Virus record (IMG/VR): IMGVR_UViG_3300026278_000067
Span: 1-20,155 of that record
Direction: 5' to 3' (one strand)
Source: a virus
DNA: 20,155 nucleotides
The notes under the pieces are model-generated. The model was not told where the DNA came from. It ran no database searches and worked only from the letters and a program-made list of their open reading frames with translations. Made by a program: the position numbers and the translations under genes. Shown one piece after another: positions 14,442-20,155 of this stretch. Within the stretch, counting starts at the first letter, position 1. The number at the start of each line of letters is the position of its first letter.

Positions 14442-16875
14442 CCAGGTAGTCGCTCACTTCCCGGGCGCAAAGAAGACGTCCAACGGCTGGCAGGCGAAGT
14501 GTCCCGCCCACGATGACAAAGTGGCGTCGCTCTCGATTCACCTCGAAGAGGACGGCAAGGTTCTGCTGCACTGTCATGCTGGATGCGAGCCGGAGGTAGT
14601 GCTGCGCGCGGTCGGACTCAAGATGTCCGATCTATTCCCAGATACTGGGATAGCCCCCGGGCGCGGGGCTGGTCGTGGCAACAAGAAGAGGAAGCAGCCT
14701 CCGTCCGACTCCGTGATCGTCGCCGAATACGACTACCGAGATGAATCAGGGGCATTCCTTTTTCAGGTTGTTCGGTTCGATCCAAAGGATTTCCGGTGCA
14801 GGCGGCGTGCCGTGACCTCAACCAGCGCAGGTTGGACCTGGAACATGGATGGTGTCCGCAAGGTCATCTACCGGCTACCCGAAGTGATGGCAGCCGTTGC
14901 CAGTGGCAAGCCGCTATTCGTCGTCGAGGGCGAGAAGGATGTCCACACGCTTGAGCGCCTGGGGCTTGTTGCGACCTGTAACCCGGGCGGCGCGGGCAAG
15001 TGGGTAAAGGCATTCGCGCCTTCTCTTCGAGAGGCGGATGTCGTCATCTTGCCGGACAACGATCCTCCCGGTCGCAATCACGCCGAGACTGTCGCCAAGA
15101 CTCTGAAGGAGCATGCCAAACAGATTCGGGTGGTTAGGCTGCCTGGTCTTCCTCCCAAGGGCGATGTGACCGATTGGGTCGAGTCCGGCGGCACGGTTGA
15201 GGAGCTTCTCAAGCTGGCGGATTCCGCGACGGACTGGGAACCTGCCCCAGAAGTCGAGGTAACACTCGGCATTGACGGCGAGCCGCTCAATGACCTCGGC
15301 AATGCGCGCCGCTTGGTCAAGAAGCACGGGGACTCCATCCGGTTCTGCTATGACGCCGGCAAATGGTACAACTGGGACGGCAGGCGTTGGGGCAGAGACG
15401 AGACCGGTGATATAGTCCGCAAGGCCAAGGAAGTCGTTGACGCGATGTATGCTCAGGCTCTTGCCGCGAAGAAGAAAGCGGAAGCCGAGGCCGATGACGA
15501 AGCCCTGGAAGCCGCCAAGACCTTCGAACGCCACGCGATAACATCCGGCAATCACCGGCGCATAATGGCGATGATCTCGCAAGCGGAGTCGGAACCCGTC
15601 GTGCCCATACTGGCGAACGAACTGGATAGGAACGGCTGGCTTTTCAACTGCGCCAACGGCACGATTGATCTTGTGACTGGCCAGCTTCGGCCACACAACC
15701 GCTCGGACCTGATATCGATGATTAGCCCAATCGCCTACGATCCTTGTGCGAAGTGTCCGACCTGGGAGCGGTTCCTGCGAGAGGTATTCCAGGACGATGA
15801 GGAACTGATTCGGTTCGTCCACGCGGCCTCCGGCTACACACTCACAGGTGATACGCGCGAGCAGGTATTCTTCATCCTGCACGGCTGCGGGTCAAACGGC
15901 AAGTCCACATTCATAATGGCGCTGCGGGATATCTTCGGTGACTACGAGACCAAGACCTCGACCGATACGCTCATCGAGAAGAACTCCAACAACACGAACG
16001 ACATCGCGGCTCTTCGGGGATCGCGGTTCGTCAACGCAATTGAGACAAGCGCGGGCAAGCGTCTGGCCGAGGCCCTGGTCAAGGAGTTGACCGGGCAGGA
16101 CGCCATCAGCGCACGCTTCCTCTACCAGGAGTTCTTCACATTCGTTCCGGTGTTCAAGCTGTGGCTCGCGTGCAACCACGTGCCGGTGATCCAGGGTCAG
16201 GATCACGGAATCTGGCGGCGAGTGAGGCTCGTGCCGTTCGGTGTTCAGTTCCGAGAGCCAGAGGAGACAGTTGGTCCCTATAAGGACAAGTCGCTGCCTG
16301 AGAAGCTGAGGGCCGAATACGAAGGCATACTCGCCTGGCTTGTACGCGGCTGCCTCGACTGGCAGAAGGGCGGACTGCCGACAGCCAATGCCGTCAGATC
16401 AGCAACGGGCAAGCTGCAGCAGGATATGGACGTCCTTGGCGGATTCCTCACCGAGTGCTGTGTGTTCGACCGCAGGGCCCATGTGTCGGCGAAGGACCTC
16501 TACTCAGCCTACTGCCAGTGGGCTGAGCGCAACGGCGAGAAGCCTCTTTCACAGCGGTGGTTCGGCCTGCGGCTTTCGGAGCGCGGTACCTGCGAGAGCT
16601 TTAGGAACAGGACGACCAGGTACTGGCATGGGATCGGCCTGCTGTCCCAGCACAGTCTCGATGAGCCGTCAGACGGTGTGACGCATGTGACGGATGTGAC
16701 GCTATCTCCCCAGGAGTTTCCTCCATGCGCGCGCGAGGATGATGTCAGCGCAAGTATAGACATGAAAGGCTCAATAGGATCTTCTGGGCATGTAGCGTCA
16801 CAAGAGTCACAAGCGTCACAGCCTGAACCGGCGAATGGCGACGGTCTCGACTGGTCGAATGGGGTGGCGTTCTGA
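14431..16875 (+). CDS. Primase/SF3 helicase (CHC2 zinc finger, TOPRIM, D5/P4-type helicase)
   Basis: This 814-residue replication protein joins primase and helicase functions. A CHC2-like zinc finger uses Cys24, His27, Cys48 and Cys52 (KCPAHDDK and LLHCHAGC). The TOPRIM-like part has VVEGEKD (Glu166) and ILPDNDPPG (Asp209, Asp211). The superfamily 3 helicase part has HGCGSNGKST (Walker A, Lys491), RFVNAIETS (Walker B region) and LWLACNHVP (sensor Asn582), as in phage P4 alpha and D5 proteins. It starts with TTG at 14431 behind GGAGG; no closer ATG fits. The C-terminal tail from about residue 748 is low complexity and encodes the iteron array (VTHVTDVTL and ASQESQASQ). Confidence 0.93.
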   Translation: MNVDQVVAHFPGAKKTSNGWQAKCPAHDDKVASLSIHLEEDGKVLLHCHAGCEPEVVLRAVGLKMSDLFPDTGIAPGRGAGRGNKKRKQPPSDSVIVAEYDYRDESGAFLFQVVRFDPKDFRCRRRAVTSTSAGWTWNMDGVRKVIYRLPEVMAAVASGKPLFVVEGEKDVHTLERLGLVATCNPGGAGKWVKAFAPSLREADVVILPDNDPPGRNHAETVAKTLKEHAKQIRVVRLPGLPPKGDVTDWVESGGTVEELLKLADSATDWEPAPEVEVTLGIDGEPLNDLGNARRLVKKHGDSIRFCYDAGKWYNWDGRRWGRDETGDIVRKAKEVVDAMYAQALAAKKKAEAEADDEALEAAKTFERHAITSGNHRRIMAMISQAESEPVVPILANELDRNGWLFNCANGTIDLVTGQLRPHNRSDLISMISPIAYDPCAKCPTWERFLREVFQDDEELIRFVHAASGYTLTGDTREQVFFILHGCGSNGKSTFIMALRDIFGDYETKTSTDTLIEKNSNNTNDIAALRGSRFVNAIETSAGKRLAEALVKELTGQDAISARFLYQEFFTFVPVFKLWLACNHVPVIQGQDHGIWRRVRLVPFGVQFREPEETVGPYKDKSLPEKLRAEYEGILAWLVRGCLDWQKGGLPTANAVRSATGKLQQDMDVLGGFLTECCVFDRRAHVSAKDLYSAYCQWAERNGEKPLSQRWFGLRLSERGTCESFRNRTTRYWHGIGLLSQHSLDEPSDGVTHVTDVTLSPQEFPPCAREDDVSASIDMKGSIGSSGHVASQESQASQPEPANGDGLDWSNGVAF
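16677..16820. repeat. Inverted iteron array, candidate replication origin
   Basis: Three tandem 9-bp units lie at 16677-16703 (TGTGACGCA, TGTGACGGA, TGTGACGCT). Three more, in reverse orientation, lie at 16794-16820 (AGCGTCACA, AGAGTCACA, AGCGTCACA). The arms are separated by 90 bases whose right half is comparatively AT-rich. All six share the TGTGAC core. The array lies within the 3' end of the primase/helicase gene. P4-type initiator proteins bind short iterons at their origins, so an origin or initiator-binding site is likely by analogy. Confidence 0.7.
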
Positions 16876-17813
16876 TGGGATGCTTAGACACTCTCAATCG
16901 CCGTGGAATCCGAGCAAGCATTCGCGGGGGCAACATGCTCTGGCTTGACCCGCAGTATCTGGTCTCGCCAGATATCGCCGAGATCGTGCGCTCGCACAAG
17001 GACGATATCCTGGGTGAGATTCGTGCTTCGGCAGCAGGTATATCGGACGATCCTTCGGAGATCGTCCCCGACTACCACTTTCTGTGGGTTGCGACCGACC
17101 TCGACTCGTTCGAGGAGTTCGATCCCAGGTTCGGCTATGAGGTCGGCGGTGATCCGGTCTACCGGATGCTTGATGCGCCTTACTATGCCTGGCTCCGACA
17201 TCGCATGGAGAACGTCCGGGCCGCTCACGGATCAGGGCGACTTGATGATCAGACATTCGAGACCCTGAGAACCCGGTTCAACACCATCCATTCCTGGGCG
17301 GTCCGGCATATCGGCAAGGATGCCCTTCGCCGGGCGATCAGGACCACGAATGTGAAGTCGTACGTCCCGCCGTCGGAGATGACGTTCGCCGCCTACCGGA
17401 AGACCTGGGATGATGCCTGGGACGCGTATCAGCGGCGTCGGACTACTGTGAGTCTCGCTGGTCAGTCAGACCAGGCGCGCAGACTTCAGCATCTGCTCGA
17501 TAGCCAGGGCTACGCCGGGATTAGATCATCTATCGTCGAAGACATCGTGGTCTTCGTTCGCGACGATTCGATTGTTGTGCCGCCCAAGTGGACAACCAAG
17601 GTCCGGTTCACTGTGGACGAGTTGAAGCTAATGATTGGCTCGTCCCCCGAGGCTGTGAAACAGGTTTACGAGGTCAAGCGGGTGTTCGGCGGAAAGGTCG
17701 TGCCCGCGGGCGATGATCCGTTTGCGGGCACTGTCCCAGCGGCAAGGCCGACGCCGCTATCGGTTGACCAGCAGTCCTTGCCGATGGCTGCCGTATCCAA
17801 TAGCGCAAAATGA
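16875..17813 (+). CDS. Hypothetical protein with TubC_N-like N-terminus
   Basis: This 312-residue protein follows the primase gene with a one-base overlap (TGATG). Residues 1-50 (LNRRGIRASIRGG, then LWLDPQYLVSPDIAEIV and HKDDILGEIR) resemble the TubC N-terminal docking domain. The pattern is a short helix, a beta hairpin and a final helix with HKxxIL. In phage and integrative-element replication genes such domains probably mediate protein contacts. The rest, with HFLWVATDLDSFEEFD and many Trp/Tyr/Arg residues, is unassigned, and the C-terminus is low complexity. A contact with the primase/helicase is inferred from position only. Confidence 0.75.
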   Translation: MGCLDTLNRRGIRASIRGGNMLWLDPQYLVSPDIAEIVRSHKDDILGEIRASAAGISDDPSEIVPDYHFLWVATDLDSFEEFDPRFGYEVGGDPVYRMLDAPYYAWLRHRMENVRAAHGSGRLDDQTFETLRTRFNTIHSWAVRHIGKDALRRAIRTTNVKSYVPPSEMTFAAYRKTWDDAWDAYQRRRTTVSLAGQSDQARRLQHLLDSQGYAGIRSSIVEDIVVFVRDDSIVVPPKWTTKVRFTVDELKLMIGSSPEAVKQVYEVKRVFGGKVVPAGDDPFAGTVPAARPTPLSVDQQSLPMAAVSNSAK

Positions 17814-17852
17814 GGCGCGAAACGCCTCCCGCGCCCGTCTCCGGCTAGCCGG
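17812..17852. promoter_or_regulatory. Two hairpin-forming palindromes between genes
   Basis: GAGGCG-CGAAA-CGCCTC (17812-17828) begins within the stop codon of the preceding gene. CCGGCTAGCCGG (17841-17852) is a perfect 12-bp palindrome 20 bases before the next ATG. Neither is followed by a T run. They may be mRNA-processing or stabilising hairpins, or a protein-binding site. Confidence 0.4.
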
Positions 17853-17871
17853 GTCAAACGAGAGGACAACA

Positions 17872-18369
17872 ATGACGCGACCAAAGAACAGACCAAAGAT
17901 CGGATCCCGAGACGCCGAGGAGCTTGAGCGTTGGCGTCGGAACTCGGGTTCCTCGTGCGGCCCCGGTGCGCCGCGTGGCAACACCAACAACCTACAACAC
18001 GGCGTCTATGCGAACCGGTTCCTGACCGAGGAAGAGAAGCCGCTCTTCGACGCGATCATCGATCAGCTCCACCAGGACTTCGTGTTCAACAAGAGCTCGG
18101 ACTTCATGCAGGTTGAGTTGGTGGCGGTCTACTTCCTCAAGCTCGGACGGGCGCAGGAAGCGGGCGACTGGGATGCGGCGGAACGACTCGACCGGATGAT
18201 CCGCTGCCACCTCAAAGACCTCAAGGCAACCAAGATTGCGCGTGAGGGTGAGGAGCCGAAAGGCCCGGATACTACCCCGGCCGAGTGGGCGACGGCGCTG
18301 CTCGAGAAGCTGGCCGAGGCCGAGAAGAGCGGGAAGATCGAGGCCGAACCGGAGAAAACGCGAGAATGA
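17872..18369 (+). CDS. Possible small terminase subunit-like protein
   Basis: This 165-residue basic-then-acidic protein contains GAPRGNTNNLQHGVYANRFL near residues 27-46. The GAPxGNxNxxxHGxY motif is common in phage proteins annotated as small terminase subunits or related DNA-binding proteins. The middle is helical (LFDAIIDQLHQDFVFNKSSD), followed by helices rich in Asp, Arg and Glu. A large-terminase-like gene starts about 1.6 kb downstream on the same strand, which supports a packaging role, but two minus-strand genes intervene. The ATG at 17872 has GAGAGGA upstream. The longer frame to 17713 overlaps the previous gene and is not used. Confidence 0.62.
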   Translation: MTRPKNRPKIGSRDAEELERWRRNSGSSCGPGAPRGNTNNLQHGVYANRFLTEEEKPLFDAIIDQLHQDFVFNKSSDFMQVELVAVYFLKLGRAQEAGDWDAAERLDRMIRCHLKDLKATKIAREGEEPKGPDTTPAEWATALLEKLAEAEKSGKIEAEPEKTRE

Positions 18370-18569
18370 GTTCAGATAACACCGGAGCGGCGGTTACCAG
18401 TCGGCTGGATTCACGCGTGGAATGCAGCGAGCCGCACTCGGCAATGTCAGAGAACACCTACTTATCCTCACTTGATCAATGCCTCACATGGCACGCCGAA
18501 ACAATGGCAGCGGAAACAGAGGCTGGGAAAGGGTTGGTGAGTGTTCCCGTTCCCAGCAACGAGGTAGGG
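18366..18569 (+). other. Short open stretch after the small-terminase-like gene; uncertain coding
   Basis: An ATG at 18366 overlaps the preceding TGA (ATGA), and the frame stays open past 18569. Its first residues are MSSDNTGAAVTSRLDSRVE. Beyond 18570 the frame runs antisense and in register with the tyrosine recombinase gene, and continues to 19364. Such registers remain open in GC-rich genes because TTA, CTA and TCA codons are rare. The first 68 codons might be a real, remodelled gene; otherwise this 200-base space holds no gene. Confidence 0.25.
18522..18557. terminator. Weak dyad between convergent genes, possible terminator
   Basis: GCTGGGAA (18522-18529) and TTCCCAGC (18550-18557) form an eight-base-pair stem with a 20-base loop. 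The dyad lies just past the end of the minus-strand recombinase and downstream of the rightward operon, where a bidirectional terminator would be expected. There is no T run on either side, so the evidence is limited. Confidence 0.3.
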
Positions 18570-19487
18570 TCAGATCCGTTCCAGCGCTTCCTCCAGCGCC
18601 TCGTCAGAGAGGTGCGTGTAGATTTCAGTCGTGGATATGTCGCGATGCCCGAGGGCGCGCTTGACCAGGAGCAGATCAGAGGTGGATGCGTAGAGGTGCG
18701 TGGCGAATGTGTGCCGCAGACCGTGCGGCGTGATACTCTTCGCTATCCCGGCTCTACTAAGCCAATACGCCAGTCGCTGAGCGACCTGCCTTGCGCAGAT
18801 CCGGGTTCCGCGAGAAGAAACGAACAGCGCAGTGACGCCAGGGTTTGCCAGGTTACGGCGTTCCTTGAGATAACCTCGCAGGAGCGTGCGCAGCGACGAC
18901 TTAAGGAACTTGACCTGCGGAATGCCGCCCTTACCCTCGATGCGGATGTGCTTGCCGTCGAGGTCAATGTCGTCTATGTCCAGGTTCACCAGTTCGGCAA
19001 TACGGATGCCGGTGCCAAGGAACAGCTCGAAGATAACACGGTCCCGGCGTGCCAGCGGATTGGCGCGGTCGTGCAGTTCCTTGAGCAGCTTGCGCTTCTC
19101 GGCTTCGGTAAGGAACTCCGGAGGCGTTCTCGCCAGTCGCTTCGTGGTGACAAGCTTGGCTGGGTTGGTATCGGTGAGGCCGCGCTCGGTGGTCCACGTG
19201 AAGAACGAGCGGACGGCGGCTTTCAGCCGATGCATTGTCGCGGCGGATTTAGGAACGCCATCGTCGGAACACGCGAGCGCGGGGTCGGTGAGAGCCGCGT
19301 CGATCATCGCAGGCGTGATGTCTCGGACGTCGACCGCGGGCAGCGCTCGAACGAAATAACGTAGATCGCGCAAATACGCGGAGATGGTGTGCTCCGAGCG
19401 ATCCTGCGCCCGGAGCCTTGCCGCGAAGCTGTCTATGGCTTGTTCGAGGTTACTGGTCGGTTGCATCAGCCGGATCGGATTCGGCAT
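18570..19487 (-). CDS. Tyrosine recombinase (XerC/D-like integrase)
   Basis: This 305-residue protein has both domains of XerC/XerD-type recombinases. The SAM-like core-binding domain (about 12-105) contains LRAQDRSEHTISAYLRDLR. The catalytic domain has Arg162 in GTGIRIAELVNL, Lys186 in IEGKGG, His255 and Arg258 in TPHGLRHTFATH, and His281 and the nucleophile Tyr290 in LGHRDISTTEIYTHL. All catalytic residues are present. It may integrate the element, resolve multimers or act at a second site. The ATG at 19487 has GGAGG six bases upstream and overlaps the end of the core-binding-domain gene by 38 bases. Confidence 0.93.
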   Translation of the reverse strand: MPNPIRLMQPTSNLEQAIDSFAARLRAQDRSEHTISAYLRDLRYFVRALPAVDVRDITPAMIDAALTDPALACSDDGVPKSAATMHRLKAAVRSFFTWTTERGLTDTNPAKLVTTKRLARTPPEFLTEAEKRKLLKELHDRANPLARRDRVIFELFLGTGIRIAELVNLDIDDIDLDGKHIRIEGKGGIPQVKFLKSSLRTLLRGYLKERRNLANPGVTALFVSSRGTRICARQVAQRLAYWLSRAGIAKSITPHGLRHTFATHLYASTSDLLLVKRALGHRDISTTEIYTHLSDEALEEALERI

Positions 19488-19848
19488 TGGTCACCTCCGT
19501 CGTGGTCTTTGCGCTGCGGCCAAGCGAAACGTCTTGCGGTAGAGGAAGCTTGTCGATGTAGCCTTGCTCTTTGGCCCAGATCAGGAAGGTGCGAAAGACG
19601 CGGATGGTCTTCCTGACCGTGATCTCGGAGCGATCTTTGTCGCCGTGCATTTTGAGGAGCGCGTCCGACTTGAGAAACCCCGCGACGTGCGGGATAAGGA
19701 TCGCCGAGAGCTTCTTGTCGGGGCCGAAGAACGCTTCGACCTGTTCGAGGTCCTTGCCGTAAGTGTAGAGCGTGCGCTCACTCTTGCCCTGGCTCCTGAG
19801 ATACTCAAGGTGCTCAAGGACAGCGTCGTGTAGTGTCTTGCCTGTCAT
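19450..19848 (-). CDS. Stand-alone core-binding (SAM-like) domain protein, tyrosine recombinase partner
   Basis: This 132-residue protein resembles only the N-terminal core-binding domain of tyrosine recombinases. It has AVLEHLEYLRSQGKSERTLY followed by YGKDLEQVEAFFG, and later ITVRKTIRVFRTFLIWAKEQ and GYIDKLP. No catalytic Arg, His-x-x-Arg or Tyr motif follows; the C-terminus is a short acidic tail. The ATG at 19848 has AGGAGGT upstream. It overlaps the complete recombinase gene by 38 bases, so the two are probably co-translated. It may help the recombinase bind DNA, compete with it, or set its direction. Confidence 0.8.
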   Translation of the reverse strand: MTGKTLHDAVLEHLEYLRSQGKSERTLYTYGKDLEQVEAFFGPDKKLSAILIPHVAGFLKSDALLKMHGDKDRSEITVRKTIRVFRTFLIWAKEQGYIDKLPLPQDVSLGRSAKTTTEVTNAESDPADATDQ

Positions 19849-19871
19849 TTCACTACCTCCTCGGGAGTTTG

Positions 19872-19882
19872 TGTGATTCACA
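19872..19882. promoter_or_regulatory. Palindrome in the divergent recombinase/terminase control region
   Basis: TGTGA-T-TCACA lies in the 88-base region between the divergent genes. A possible minus-strand -35 (TTGACT, 19911-19906) is followed about 18 bases later by a poor -10 (GTGAAT) adjoining the palindrome, so it could be an operator. Its TGTGA half-sites recall the TGTGAC iterons in the primase gene, though this may be chance. Confidence 0.4.
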
Positions 19883-19936
19883 TTCACGCTCCAATGTGCC
19901 TTACAAGTCAAGGCGAATGTAGGTGGAAAGAAGAGG

Positions 19937-20155
19937 ATGTCTGAGTTGGAAGTATCAAGCGAAGAAGTGAAGCTGGGACTGTCGCTTCGGGACCCGGTAT
20001 TGTGGGGTCAGAGTTATCTTCGGAACCGAGACGGCTCCCCGCGCGTCTACTGGCCCCACCAGGTGGAGGACCTGCGCAGCGAAGAGCGCAATATCATCCA
20101 CCTGGACGGAAGGGGCGCCGGCAAGTCGATATCGCTCACGACCGACGCTCTGCAC
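19937..20155 (+). CDS. Large terminase-like ATPase, N-terminal part (cut by window end)
   Basis: An open frame of 73 codons runs from the ATG at 19937 to the end of the window with no stop. It reads LSLRDPVLWGQSYL, then PRVYWPHQVEDLRS, then NIIHLDGRGAGKSISLTTDA. GRGAGKS is a Walker A loop in the form typical of large terminase subunits, preceded by the usual WPHQ adenine-side motif. This protein would be the DNA-packaging motor ATPase and nuclease. The ATG follows a purine-rich GGAAAGAAGAGG. The nuclease domain lies outside the window, so a helicase-like relative cannot be excluded. Confidence 0.78.
   Translation, partial: MSELEVSSEEVKLGLSLRDPVLWGQSYLRNRDGSPRVYWPHQVEDLRSEERNIIHLDGRGAGKSISLTTDALH

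Noticed and set aside
14914-15882. Minus-strand open frame of 322 codons
   Set aside because: It lies wholly antisense to the primase/helicase gene with TOPRIM and SF3 motifs and is explained by codon bias.
1-20155. CRISPR array, reverse transcriptase/DGR, tRNA or rRNA genes
   Set aside because: No spaced direct-repeat array, no reverse transcriptase motif and no convincing tRNA cloverleaf or rRNA segment was found by reading both strands. Short tRNA-like remnants at att sites could still be missed.

Overview
This is bacterial DNA from a temperate phage, prophage or phage-like integrative element. The base composition is GC-rich by eye. Genes are packed tightly, with many ATGA or TGATG stop/start overlaps and Shine-Dalgarno (SD) sequences of the AGGAGG type. 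The sequence alone does not identify the host. The LexA-type repressor, sigma-70-like factor and SD usage fit a GC-rich bacterium. No rRNA, tRNA or CRISPR array was seen.

Left arm, all on the minus strand and read from right to left. A LexA-family repressor (6216-6908) has a near-consensus promoter with a palindrome in its spacer. It leads two genes I cannot assign (5024-6184 and 3964-5022). After a 322-base gap comes a sigma-70-like factor (3021-3641), a 70-residue protein, an M15-type cell-wall peptidase (probable endolysin), a DUF2924 protein, a large serine recombinase, and a ParB-HTH-like protein that ends at the first base of the window.

Centre, plus strand (7117-18369). A long, apparently co-transcribed early region encodes DNA recombination and replication. 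It holds a small conserved phage protein, a PD-(D/E)XK nuclease with a likely Fe-S cluster, a Sak4-like recombination ATPase, a DUF669 protein, an ERCC4-type nuclease, a RecD2 helicase, a primase/SF3 helicase, an unknown protein with a TubC_N-like start, and a possible small terminase subunit. The Sak4-like ATPase is interrupted by an intein in Walker A. The RecD2 helicase is interrupted by another in its Walker B/DExx box.

Right arm. A tyrosine recombinase and a stand-alone core-binding-domain partner lie on the minus strand. They are divergent from the start of a large terminase-like ATPase, which is cut by the window edge.

Main points for follow-up: (1) an iteron array in inverted orientation (three plus three 9-bp units) inside the 3' end of the primase/helicase gene, a candidate replication origin; (2) a 22-bp element, identical in both copies, about 30 bases upstream of the start codons of two divergent operons; (3) the uncharacterised two-gene cassette behind the LexA-type repressor; (4) two inteins that interrupt the ATP-binding motifs of neighbouring recombination genes; (5) two chemically different site-specific recombinases in one element. 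All functional statements come from reading motifs by eye; no database search was run.
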